Part shown: in pieces, positions 11,401-22,132 of the stretch | Numbering within the stretch: the first letter of the stretch is position 1 | Layout of the letters: every line of letters starts with the position of its first letter | NCBI RefSeq assembly: GCF_048544455.1 | Contig: NC_133536.1 | Span: forward strand, 166,394,825 to 166,458,824 | Length of the DNA stretch: 64,000 bases | Direction of reading: 5' to 3' | Origin: Silene latifolia | Lineage: Eukaryota; Streptophyta; Magnoliopsida; Caryophyllales; Caryophyllaceae | Position numbers and translations under genes: made by a program | Notes under the pieces: generated by a model | What the model saw: the letters and a program-made list of their open reading frames with translations, nothing else | The model's database searches: none | What the model was told of the DNA's origin: nothing

Positions 11401-11743
11401 TCCCTCTGCCACACGGATTCAGGTCCATCCGTGGGTGCTTCGTAACCCGTGTCATTTTTTTCTTCATTTCTTGTGGTCTTTATTGTGAGGGCACTACAAA
11501 GGCATGAATAGCCTAGGCAATTGCTATCCCCACATTAAGGCAAAACACTACACATCAATAAAATCATAAGTCCCTCCCTCACTTCTCTCAAAAATGATGA
11601 AAATCTTGATCAAGGCATAGAAATGTAAATCCAAAATTGACAAAAATGCAATACAATAATTAAAATGCAAGTTAGGGAGTTCGAATATTTACAAGTGGTG
11701 GTTTAGGGAGGACTCCACCAAACTCTCATCCAATAATGAGATG

Positions 11744-13006
11744 TCAAGGGGGCATATTCAAGGTGTTGTTGATGTTGCTCAACACCTTGAAGAAGTAGTT
11801 GAAAGCTTGTTCATTGTCATGATAAAGATCTTCAATAGACCTTTGCACTTGTTGTTCTTCATGGTGGTTTTGGGTCATAGCATTACCAATATAGGGATTG
11901 AATATCCCTTCAAACTCATCATCCCAAAGACCGCATACTTCGTCTACTTGATTACTAAAAATGTCATGAGTTGATGAAGATAACTCTCCTTTGTTGTCTT
12001 GGCCAATGAGGCCTTCTTCTTCACTTGTCATGGGTGAGCTTTTCAAGCTCTCTTTGTTGCAATTTTCTTGCTCTTTTGATGGAGCATCATCCACTTTCTT
12101 CTTCCATTGGAATGTCAACTTCTTCCTATCATCTTGCCGGCTATAGTGATCAACCATAAAACATGGTTCATGTAATCGGGGAGCTCTCATTGTCTTGTCA
12201 AGATTGAAAGTGATGGTTTCATCTCCCACTTCAAGGGTGAGCTCTCCATATTTCACATCGATCACCGCTCCCGCGGTGTGCAAGAAAGGTCTTTCTAAGA
12301 TAATAGGAATGTTGAAATCTTCCTCCATGTCAACAATAACGAAATCCACCGGGGGATGAAGAATTTGCCAATTCTTATGGGCACATCTTCCCATACCCCT
12401 AAAGGTGTCTTTGTTGATCTATCCGCCATTTGAAGCGTGATATAAGTGCACTCCCATTTCTAGCCTCTTGATTAGCGAATATGGCATGACACTAACACTT
12501 GCCCCAAGGTCAAACAAAGCTTTGTTGATTGTAGTGTCACCAATAGTGCATGGAATGGAGAAACTTCCCGGATCCTTGAGCTTTAGAGGTGAACTTCCTT
12601 GAAAAATAGCACTAATCACTTTGGTGAAAGCAATAGTCTCAAGCTTCCGGATGGATTTCTTCTTTGTAAGAATATCTTTCATATACTTTGCATAGGCCGG
12701 AACATGATTGATCAATTCCGTGAATGGAATCGAGACTTCTAAATTCTTCACAATTTCCATGAATTTTCCAAGTTGGTCATCAAACTTAGGCTTAGCTTGA
12801 CGACTCGGGAATGGAAGTCTAATCACAATAGGCTCCTTCTCTTTGGCCTTTTCTTCATTCTTCTTTGAAACTTCTTGAATGCTGGGTTCTTCTTCTCTAG
12901 AGTTTTGCACAACTCTTTCCTTGTCACTAGTCTCCACAATGTCATCCTCAACTTGCTTCCTTGGCCCTTCATAGCTTCTACCACTCCTCAAGTGGATGGC
13001 ACTCAC
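11744..13006 (-). pseudogene. Element 1 aspartic protease and downstream region, frameshifted
   Basis: The first part (12419-13006) begins MSAIHLRSGRSYEGP and has the protease active-site segment ALFDLGASVSVMPYSL; DLGAS in place of DSGAS or DTGAS is usual for Athila-type proteases as I know them. The second half continues at 11744-12394 in another frame with the flap and C-terminal signature ILERPFLHTAGAVIDV and GELTLEVGD. A frameshift near 12395-12419 separates the halves. The product then runs into an acidic region and ends with EQAFNYFFKVLSNINN, which resembles the AFDLLLRALSSMD ending of the ORFs in elements 2 and 3. No reverse transcriptase follows; ORF1 comes next. Confidence 0.8.
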
Positions 13007-13042
13007 CGATTCATGTCTTGGGGGATTACTTTGAGGTGGTAA

Positions 13043-14086
13043 TTACCCCTTTTGTCTTTGAGAGCTAGATGATGCTAATTGAGTCATTTGGGTTTCCAAC
13101 ATTTTTGTGTGGACTAAGATGTTGTTGATGGTGATGTCTTTTGCATGGCTATTTTTTTGCATTTGAGTGAAAAATTCTTGTTGGTTCTTTTGCATTTGGA
13201 GGACCGCTTTTTGGACATCAAAACCTTGGTCATTTGATTGAGTGTATGGATTTTGATTTTGGTAACCTTGGTTTTGGTTGTAAAAGGGTCTTTGATTTTG
13301 GTTTCTCATTGGAGGTGGGGGGTATGTTGGTTGAGGGTTCTGAACATTTTGGCTTTTGTATGAGATATTTGGATGAAATTTGGTGTTTTCATTGTAATAA
13401 TTGGAATAAAAGGTACCACTCTTGTATGCTTGGAAAACATTCACTTGTTCTCCTACATTCACTTTGGTCATGTCCCAAAGTTCCACAATTCTCACATACT
13501 CCACTTGGAATTGATGAAGATGCCACCATGGCATTAACATGTTGCTTAGGTGATTTGGAGGCTTCTTCAATCTTAGCCACAGCCTTATCAAACTTCAAGT
13601 TAATGGTATCAATATGAGCACTAAGTTGAGCACCCAATTGAGTAATAAAGTCCACTTCATGCTTTCCTCCTCTAGTAGCCTTCCGAGGTCTACTATATTG
13701 TGAGTTATGGACCGCCATTTCCTCAATCTTGTTCCATGTTTGATTATCGTCAACTTCGGTGAACATACCATTTGATCCCATGTTGAGAATGTTTCGGGAG
13801 TCTTCATAAAGACCATTCCAAAATTGTTGTACCTGGAACCACTCGCTAAGTCCATGATGAGGACATGAGCGACAAGTTCCTTGAATCGCTCCCAAGCTTC
13901 ATACAAATATTCTTCGTCCCTTTGTTTGAATCCCGTGATTTGGGCTCTTAGCATGTTTGTCTTTTCCGGAGGGTAGAACTTTTTGTAGAAAGCAAGTGCC
14001 AATTTTTCCAAGAGTCAATACCAATAGTAGCCTTATCAAGGCTCTTTATCCATTGTTTCGCGGTACCAATCAAAGAAAAAGGAAAT
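13043..14086 (-). pseudogene. Element 1 gag, central and C-terminal part
   Basis: Gag continues here from its N-terminal part at 21565-21993, on the far side of element 2. Segments in several frames show the retrotransposon gag core (FPFSLIGTAKQWIKSL, then LAFYKKFYPPEKTNMLRAQI), a CCHC zinc knuckle (CENCGTLGHDQSEC, near 13450) and an Asn/Gln-rich linker with a coiled-coil-like stretch (VLQMQKNQQEFFTQMQ). At least three frameshifts are present. The linker is the part that matches the stand-alone ORFs of elements 2 and 3. Confidence 0.8.
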
Positions 14087-14091
14087 AAGAC

Positions 14092-16000
14092 TGACGTGGG
14101 CGTGTCGTTGTACACCCAATCAAAACACATTTATAATACTCAACAAACTACTAGTTAGCGGTAAGTCGAGGTCGATCCATGGGACGGTGTGCTTTGGGTT
14201 TTAAGTCTATCTATCTCAATTTATGCTAGTGTCACAATCGAATTGGGTTTGTAGTTGTATTCTAAACTAGTGGAAGCAATATAGTAAAACAAACAATAAA
14301 AGGAAGGATGTAAACAAATGATTAAAAGTGCTAGGATATCATGGGGTCATAGGGGATTCATGGTGTTGATCATACAAACATGTTTACAAGGTTGCAAACA
14401 ATTAATGTTGTGGGGGAACCGAGTTGGTTTATGTCTTACGGTTCTTAGGAAGAGTTGGGTCCCGGAGCCGAATCGATTAGATTGTACAACACCTACAAGT
14501 CGACTTACTTTCCTCCTAATCAACTTCTATGCATGGTCTAACAAGACTCGAGTTGGTTTATATCTTACAAGTCAAGTTGAAAAGATAAGAGATGGTTGTA
14601 AATGCAAGGATTCATAGGCTTGGCATTTCATCAAACATAACATGTGCATAAAGTTGACATCACAACAAGCAAGCAATTTAATCATGGGAACATATTAGAT
14701 TAAGCATGAATCAATCCCATGTTGGTTTCCCTTAATTACCCACTAATCCTAGCTAAGAGACTACTCACTTATTATCAAGTTTAGCATGTTTACAAGGTTG
14801 TCAATCATATTAAAAGGTAAAACATGATGAACAAGTAAGAAAGATTAACAATAATTAAAACAAGGATTAAGAGGATTATACCTATGGAAATTCCAAAACA
14901 ATAATGCAAAAAATAATAGAAGAAACTTGATGATTGATGGAAGGTTGTCAATCTCCCAATAAACCCAATAATCTTCAATTACCCAATAATAAACTTGAAT
15001 AATAAACTTGAACAATAATTAAGGAAAGATTAATGTGTATTTTGTGGAAAGATTAAAGAGCAATCTATTCTAATCTACTCCTAATCTAAGAAAGCTTGAT
15101 TTAATCTAAGGAAACTTTCTACTCTAAAAACTTCATGGTTTGATTATTACAAATGGGGTATTTATAGTAGGGATTCATTAGGTTAACTAAGGCTAAATTG
15201 GTAACTACACTTTTTAGATTTGAGCAGGGAAACGCCGGTATTTTTCGAAGGATGGGCATCTTTCATTGAGGCTTGAAGAAGACGAAATTGTGCTGCCTTG
15301 GAATCCGGGCGTCTTAGGCACGGGACGGGCGGATTCGGTGGTCTGGGCCCGGGCGTCTTTGACAGAAGACGGACAGATTCTGGAGTTTCTGCCCGGGCGT
15401 CTTTGGGGGAAGACGGGCGGATTCCTGAGAAGACAGGCGGATTCTCTTCCAGTGAATTTTCTTGTTTTTCCCAGCCAAAAGACGGGCGTCTTGTGGGGAA
15501 GACGGGCGTCTTGAGGAAAAGCTTCTTTGTTTAAGCTCGGATTGTAAAACGGACGTCATTTTCTCATCCGGACTCCTATTGGAGGGATTCAAAAGCCTAG
15601 ATCACTTGTTTTTTCGACACCGTTCCATCTAGCATATCTTCAGAGCCAAAGGAGCAACCCTTGGTTCGGTTTTCGAGCAATTTCTTCTTGTAATGTCTTC
15701 CCTCTCGTCATTCTTACTTTTAACCCTTTGATCCTTCTATATACACTTTATTCCTACATCTTTGGTCATCATTCTTGTCTCCTCTTCATACTAGTCCATC
15801 TAATATCATCAATAAGCTTCCAAATATGCACGAAAGACGGGAATTTCCGCCTTATTATCACCTTTTCTACAAAACATATGAAATGCGATAGAAAAGCAAA
15901 TAGAAAGGTTTTGACGGATAAAATGGCCATAGAATGTTATAATAGTGTGCAAAATAGGCTCAATTAGGGGACTAAATGTGCTCAAATAATGGTCACATAA
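14092..16000 (-). repeat. Element 2 3' LTR
   Basis: 1,909 bp, about the same length as the 5' LTR and very similar by eye. The inner end reads CACATAA where the partner has CACATCA. A purine-rich tract (GGTTTGGGGATATT on the minus strand) lies just inside it. Confidence 0.9.
15304..15512. promoter_or_regulatory. CGNNCG motif array in element 2 3' LTR
   Basis: Nine sites related to GACGGGCGTCTT or GACGGGCGGATT start at 15304, 15324, 15348, 15368, 15392, 15412, 15432, 15481 and 15501. Steps are 20, 24, 20, 24, 20, 20, 49 and 20 bp, identical to the other LTR. Confidence 0.65.
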
Positions 16001-18104
16001 AATATCCCCAAACCGAACCTTTACTCGTCCCGAGTAAAGAGGTGACTAAAACTAGACCTTTATTTAAACTAACCTAATAATATAACCGATATGAGACAAT
16101 TAGCGGGTCTCACTCCGCCCCTTCAACTCACAACAAGACAACCATGAGGTAGGATGACTTCTCGCAAGGCAAGGTGGGGCTTGCCAAAATGGCGACACAT
16201 CCAAGCATTAAAGCACACAAAACAAGTAATGGATGCATCTACAAAAGGAATAGCCACTTTCCTCATCTAAGTGGCGGAAATTATCTACAAGGGAAGCAAT
16301 TCAAGGGTACACACTCCATCATAGATGCAATTTCTTCAAACTACTAAGCCTAGAAGGATACCAATAAATCACCTCCAAGTTGTGTCAAGCTAGGGTACCT
16401 TTGTCCTCAATCGTTAAATGCTTTTGTCAAGAGTAGACTCCCTATGGTGTTAGAAACACTGGAGGATCACGGAATTCCCCCTCTTGCCTAGACAAGAATA
16501 AGGGTCGTCCCCTCTCTACCATGCACAAAAATGGATACGATGGATAAAGGGATCAATAGATATTTGAGTTTCACTTTGGGATTTTGCTTTGTTGTTGTTT
16601 TTCCCCCCAATTTCTTGTGGCATTTGACATTTTGAGAACACTTTCTTTTGCCATTTCTTTTTGATTTTTGGCATTTCAACACTTGACAACTTTCAACTTT
16701 TCTTTGCATTTCTTTTGAACATTTTCAAAGTCACCCCATATGTAGTGATGGTGGCTTATATTTGAAGCTTTAGGAGTTTTATTTTTGCTCCTCTTTTAAT
16801 TTGCTGCATTTTGCAAACTTTCTTTCACTTTTCATTTCATTGAACTCAAATTGATTTCTTTTTGTGCCCATTCCCTTTGATGACAAAAATGTGGTAGAAC
16901 ATGGATGATGGATGGATGGATGCATGGTTTCAAGGGTCACCTTGGAATAAACGGCAGCCAAGGAGTTATCACACCACAAGGTACTCTTGACTAGGCCTTA
17001 ATCCATGGGTCAAAGGATACTAGCATGACACATCCTAGGGTGTTTTACAAGTATTCTAACAAGCAAAGTCTTAAGAAGAAAAAGCATCTACTAGGGCCTA
17101 CATACACTTGTCAAGTTTCCCAAGTAGACGGTTTTACAAAATTTTCTAACATGCAAACTACATGCTATGATGCAACTACCATATAAACATCCTAATGCAA
17201 ATGATTCTACCAACTAGTATGATATATAAACTAAATGCAAGTCCTAAGTTCACATTGTTATACCGCATCAATCAAAATAAAGCCACATAGTCATTAACAT
17301 AAAGAGGAAAAAGGAGATTGGAAAGATCATACCATGCGGTCTTCTTGATCCTCATGTCTCGGATGTGGGGTAGTCAATCAATGTGAATAAGGATAAACAC
17401 AATATATACAAAATAATATATACAAGACTACACTACAAAGGAAATGAACATGTTTTTGTATTTTTTAATTTTTCAAAATTTTTATGGGCTTTGTTTTTAT
17501 GAAATTAAAAGACATATTTTTGTGATTTTTGGAAATTTTTCAATTTTTATGCATTTTTGGAATATAAATTCCCATCCCCCACTTTATTTTTGACATTGTC
17601 CTCAATGTACATGTAGGAGTAGGAATGAAAAAGAAATACATGTTTTTGGGTTTTTGATTTTTTTTGAAATAAAGTACAAATGCAATGATATGATATGAAT
17701 GAATGCATGCTCTAACTAAATGCAATTCTATATGACATATATAACAAATGAATGCAATCTAAGCTATACTATATGATGCATGACTTCTAGTAAACTATGG
17801 TCACCTATGATCAAACCTCCCCAAACCGATTTAAACACTATTTCTAGTGTAGAAATGAATAGGTTTGGCCATTAGTGACTATGCATGAATTCTAATCTAT
17901 ATGCAACTATCTACATGAATCATGTGAGATATATTACAATGCAAACTATACTATATGAACTAACTAATATAAATGTAATATGAAATATAATAAAAATGCA
18001 AGCTAAATGTATATGTATATAACTAAATGCAAGTGTAAATGTAATGCAATGTCAAGGGAAAGGATATCTTACAAATGGTGGTTTGAGGGAGGACTCCACC
18101 AAAC
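16001..18104 (-). other. Element 2 non-coding 3' internal region
   Basis: Homologous to 7074-9074 and 26053-28135. I see no coding sequence and no trace of ORF1, which is present upstream of this block in elements 1 and 3. Confidence 0.7.
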
Positions 18105-19547
18105 TCATTCCTTGTTGAGGTCCTTTGTTTTGTCCATAGAGCTCAAGGCTCTCAATAGAAGATCAAAAGCTTGTGAACAAGCTCCAAATAAGCATAAGTA
18201 TGGTTTGCTTAACTTCAAGACGAAGCTTGGCCAAAGGAATTTGTCATTCATTGTTGTTTTCTTCCTCTTCTTGGCACTTGGATATTCACGATGTTTCAAA
18301 CCAATTAGCCCATGATTCCTTTCATCTCTAGGTATGAAGTATGGTTTATTTTCGTCCGGAGACTTCCACTTACCACCTTCTCTTTCACTTTCGGTGATGA
18401 TGATAGCATTTGAATTTATCAATCCTTCATGAGTAGTAGGAGAATCCTTATGACCTTGATGACCGAGTTCCTTGGAAGTGGACATTGTGGGTGCCAAATT
18501 TCCACAAGTAGCTTCACGTGCAAGTTTCTCTTTGAGCTTTGCCACCAAGTAGCTTTTGTATGATGCCTCGACCTTTTGAAGAAGGTCCACCATATCCTCT
18601 CCAACAATCATTGGCTCCATGGTAGGGGCCAAGTAGTCTTCATGGGAAATGGGGAAAAGTAATTCATCTTCTTCATGTAAGCATACCTCAAACTTCTCAA
18701 GGATGGGTTCCTCAAGTAAGGAAATCTCACAACTCCATTCCTCTTCTTCATTGCAAGACACATATTCCGCATAAGCTTCTTCCATAGGCTTGTCATCATC
18801 GCTATCTCCATATGAATCATAGATGGGGGCTTCACTCCTCTTCATTAATTCTTCCTCCACCATCTCAACATTCATATCAAATGATACACCCTCATACTCA
18901 CAAAGGTTAAGAGTATTTGGCTTACTCAACTTCATATCTTCCTCATCAAACACCACACTTTCATACTCACAAGAGCTCAATGAGGTTGGCTCTTCCCACT
19001 TCTCATCAAAGGTAACTCCTTCAAACTCACATTCATGGTCAATGTCTAAAGAGTGGTGAGGGGTAGTTAGTTGGGTTTCTTTTATTTGGGCAATTTGAAT
19101 TTCCAACTCCTCACCTTGAGTAACAATGCCTTGAAGAACAATGTCCCTTCTTTGGCTCTCTTCTAGCATTTGTTTGAAGAAGTTTTGTTGATCTCCCATC
19201 ATTTGGAGAATCACATTTTGAATGAGTTCATCTTCTTGTTGTGGGTAGGTGTGAAAGTGGTTGTATTGTGGCATTTGGAATTGGTTGTAAAGTGAGTTTT
19301 GGGTGGTTGGTTGTTGTGGGTATTGGATGTGGTGATTTTGGTGGGGAAAGTTGGGGTAGTAGTTAGGATTTTCATTGTATGAGGTGTAAGGTAGGTTTGT
19401 GTTGACTTGCTCCTCAAACTCCCCATACCCATAGTCATACTCAAAAGATCCACCACATACTCCATATGTCAAGTATTGAGTCATCATTATAGCCAAGATA
19501 AAGAAACAACTACAAGCATGGAAACTACACAAAAACGGTAAAAACAA
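18105..19547 (-). CDS. Element 2 gag-derived ORF, intact, 480 aa
   Basis: An uninterrupted frame starting about 80 nt inside the primer site. The first 20 or so residues (MFLPFLCSFHACSCFFILAI) are hydrophobic, but a second start, MMTQ, follows and may be the real one. Next come an acidic aromatic segment (GGSFEYDYGYGEFEEQVN), a Gln/Asn/His-rich stretch and a coiled-coil-like segment (LIQNVILQMMGDQQNFFKQM). The order and residues parallel the gag C-terminal linker of element 1 (EQVN, YYNEN, VLQMQKNQQEFFTQMQ). Three acidic repeats of the type CEYExVxFD follow near residues 170-220, then a charged region and the end LCLFGACSQAFDLLLRALSSMD. The capsid core, zinc knuckle and protease are absent. 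It is about as long as, and clearly related to, the ORF at 30460-31887. Function unknown. Confidence 0.75.
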   Translation of the reverse strand: MFLPFLCSFHACSCFFILAIMMTQYLTYGVCGGSFEYDYGYGEFEEQVNTNLPYTSYNENPNYYPNFPHQNHHIQYPQQPTTQNSLYNQFQMPQYNHFHTYPQQEDELIQNVILQMMGDQQNFFKQMLEESQRRDIVLQGIVTQGEELEIQIAQIKETQLTTPHHSLDIDHECEFEGVTFDEKWEEPTSLSSCEYESVVFDEEDMKLSKPNTLNLCEYEGVSFDMNVEMVEEELMKRSEAPIYDSYGDSDDDKPMEEAYAEYVSCNEEEEWSCEISLLEEPILEKFEVCLHEEDELLFPISHEDYLAPTMEPMIVGEDMVDLLQKVEASYKSYLVAKLKEKLAREATCGNLAPTMSTSKELGHQGHKDSPTTHEGLINSNAIIITESEREGGKWKSPDENKPYFIPRDERNHGLIGLKHREYPSAKKRKKTTMNDKFLWPSFVLKLSKPYLCLFGACSQAFDLLLRALSSMDKTKDLNKE

Positions 19548-19626
19548 TCCTTGAGGAACAAGTTCCTCAAGGTGAAAACAAAATCAAAATAGACAAACAA
19601 GTAAGAACTTAATCACATAGCACCAT

Positions 19627-19643
19627 CCCCGGCAACGGCGCCA
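19627..19643 (-). other. Element 2 primer binding site (tRNA-Asp)
   Basis: The plus strand reads CCCCGGCAACGGCGCCA, the 3' end of plant tRNA-Asp including CCA, so the minus strand is the complementary primer site. It lies 4 nt inside the 5' LTR. All 17 bases match. Confidence 0.9.
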
Positions 19644-20716
19644 TTTTTGACGCGGGCGTGTCGTTGTACACCCAATCAAAACACATTTATAATACTCAAC
19701 AAACTACTAGTTAGCGGTAAGTCGAGGTCGATCTATGGGACGGTGTGCTTTGGGTTCTAAGTCTATCTATCTCAATTTATGCTAGTGTCACAATCGAATT
19801 GGGTTTGTAGTTGTATTCTAAACTAGTGGAAGCAATATAGTAAAACAAACAATAAAAGGAAAGATGTAAACAAATGATTAAAAGTGCTAGGATATCATGG
19901 GGTCATAGGGGATTCATGGTGTTGGATCATACAAACATGTTTACAAGGTTGCAAGCAATTAATGTTGTGGGGGAACCGAGTTGGTTTATGTCTTACGGTT
20001 CTTAGGAAGAGTTGGGTCCCGGAGCCGAATCTATTAGATTGTACAACACCTACAAGTCGACTTACTTTCCTCCTAATCAACTTCTATGCATGGTCTAACA
20101 AGACTCGAGTTGGTTTATATCTTACAAGTCAAGTTGAATAGATAAGAGATGGTTGTAAATGCAAGGATTCATAGGCTTGGCATTTCATCAAACATAACAT
20201 GTGCATAAAGTTGACATCACAACAAGCAAGCAATTTAATCATGTGAACATATTAGATTAAGCATGAATCAATCCCATGTTGGTTTCCCTTAATTACCCAC
20301 TAATCCTAGCTAAGAGACTACTCACTTATTATCAAGTTTAGCATGTTAACAAGGTTGTCAATCATATTAACAAGGTAAAACATGATGAACAAGTAAGAAA
20401 GATTAACAATAATTAAAACAAGGATTAGGAGGATTATACCTATGGAAATTCCAAAACAATAATGCAAAGAATAATAGAAGAAACTTGATGATTGATGGAA
20501 GGTTGTCAATCTCCCAATAAACCCAATAATCTTCAATTACCCAATAATAAACTTGAATAATAAACTTGAACAATAATTAAGGAAAGATTAATGTGTATTT
20601 TGTGGAAAGATTAAAGAGCAATCTATTCTAATCTACTCCTAATCTAAGAAAGCTTGATTTAATCTAAGGAAATTTTCTACTCTAAAAACTTCATGGTTTG
20701 ATTATTACAAATGGGG

Positions 20717-20725
20717 TATTTATAG
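20717..20725 (-). promoter_or_regulatory. TATA box of element 2 5' LTR
   Basis: CTATAAATA on the minus strand, about 140 bp downstream of the nearest array site. The same word is at 33022-33030 (element 3), and TATAAATA is at 23201-23208 (element 1). Confidence 0.65.
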
Positions 20726-20863
20726 TAGGGATTCATTAGGTTAACTAAGGCTAAATTGGTAATTACACTTTTTAGATTTGAGCAGGGAAACGCCGGTATT
20801 TTTTTCGAAGGATGGACATCTTTCATTGAGGCTTGAAGAAGACGAAATTGTGCTGCCTTGGAA

Positions 20864-21072
20864 TCCGGGCGTCTTAGGCACGGGACAGGCGGATTCGGTG
20901 GTCTGGGCCCGGGCGTCTTTGACAGAAGACGGGCGGATTCTGGAGATTCTGCCCGGGCCTCTTTGGGGGAAGACGGGCGGATTCCTGAGAAGACGGGCGG
21001 ATTCTCTTCCAGTGAATTTTCTTGTTTTTCCCAGCCAAAAGACGGCCGTCTTGTGGGGAAGACGGGCGTCTT
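20864..21072. promoter_or_regulatory. CGNNCG motif array in element 2 5' LTR (U3)
   Basis: Nine sites start at 20864, 20884, 20908, 20928, 20952, 20972, 20992, 21041 and 21061. Core forms are GACGGGCGTCTT, GACGGGCGGATT and CCCGGGCGTCTT. The steps (20, 24, 20, 24, 20, 20, 49, 20) match the partner LTR. It lies in U3 upstream of the TATA box. Confidence 0.7.
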
Positions 21073-21564
21073 GAGGAACAGCTTCTTTGTTTGAGCTCGG
21101 ATTGTAAAACGGACGTCATTTTCTCATCCGGACTCCTATTGGAGGGATTCAAAAGCCTAGATCACTTGTTTTTTCGACGCCGTTCCATATAGCATATCTT
21201 CAGAGCCAAAGGAGCAACCCTTGGTTTGGTTTTCGAGTGATTTCTTCCTGTAATGCCTTCCCTCTCGTCATTCTTACTTTTAACCCTTGATCCTTCTATA
21301 TACACTTTATTCCTACATCTTTGGTCATCATTCTTGCCTCCTCTTCATACTAGTCCATCTAATATCATCAATAAGCTTCCAAATATGCACGAAAAACGGG
21401 AATTTCCGCCTTATTATCTCCTTTTCTACAAAACATATGAAATGCGATAGAAAAGCAAATAGGAAGGTTTTGACGGATAAAATGGCCATAGAATGTTATA
21501 ATAGTGTGCAAAATAGGCTCAATTAGGGGACTAAATGTGCTCAAATAATGGTCACATCAAAGAC

Positions 21565-21993
21565 CCATCGAATTTAGTCTTGAGTAACTCCGGTTTGTGA
21601 AATCGCATCACAATAGTCACAAAAAGTCTCCATGTGAGAATGAGGGTCTTCACTAGGCATCTCCCCAAATTGGCTTCTTTCGACTAATTGGATAAATGCG
21701 AATTTTGCAATGAAATTACCGGTCAAATGTTGTAGTGTGGGAGTACCATTGGGTAGGTTCTCCTCGGTTGGTATGGAATGTGATGAAAATTTAGGCATTG
21801 TGAGTTGATTTTGTGTTGGGTTCTCCTCTCATTCTCTTGCAAAAGAGTTGATGAACTCAATAGTATTTGGTTGAATATCCACAACCTCACCAACACCTCT
21901 CAAATTATTTCTAGCAAGTCTTCTATTGTTTGCCAAAGTTCTTTCAATTTCGTGATCAATGGGTAACAAGTTACCTTGTGATCTTCTAGACAT
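21565..21993 (-). pseudogene. Element 1 gag, N-terminal part
   Basis: Starts MSRRSQGNLLPIDHEIERTL at 21993 and runs with one stop near 21829 into a segment with FIQLVERSQFGEMPSEDPHS, the beginning of the gag core. It is cut by element 2 after codons for TGVTQD, and the reading continues at 14086. Confidence 0.75.
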
Positions 21994-22111
21994 GCAAAAT
22001 ATCAAACAACTCGAAAACAATTAGAACAAACCCTGAGGAGTTTTACTTCCCCAAGGCAAAGAATGACACAACTAATAACAATCAAAGAAAATCAAATCAA
22101 GTTAACACCGT

Positions 22112-22128
22112 CCCCGACAACGACGCCA
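22112..22128 (-). other. Element 1 primer binding site (tRNA-Asp, decayed)
   Basis: CCCCGACAACGACGCCA on the plus strand matches the tRNA-Asp 3' end at 15 of 17 positions. Both differences are G to A within former CG dinucleotides. It lies 4 nt inside the 5' LTR. Confidence 0.8.
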
Positions 22129-22132
22129 TTTT

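Larger units (their letters stand above)
14092..21559 (-). mobile_element. Element 2: non-autonomous Athila-type retrotransposon nested in gag of element 1
   Basis: LTRs at 14092-16000 and 19648-21559 flank 3.6 kb of internal DNA. The element starts TGACG and ends CATCA and is bounded by a perfect 5-bp target duplication AAGAC (14087-14091 and 21560-21564), with gag of element 1 continuing on both sides. It reads on the minus strand: primer site next to 19648, one long ORF (18105-19547), then non-coding 3' DNA. It lacks a protease, reverse transcriptase, integrase and ORF1, so it must rely on proteins from elsewhere. Confidence 0.95.
19648..21559 (-). repeat. Element 2 5' LTR
   Basis: 1,912 bp, TG...CA. 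On the minus strand it holds, in order, the motif array (20864-21072), a TATA box (CTATAAATA at 20717-20725) and the R-U5 part ending at the primer site. Confidence 0.9.

Noticed and set aside
20864..21072. CRISPR-like appearance of short motifs at regular spacing
   Set aside because: The repeats are about 12 bp and degenerate, spacers are about 8 bp, and the context is a plant LTR. It is not a CRISPR array.
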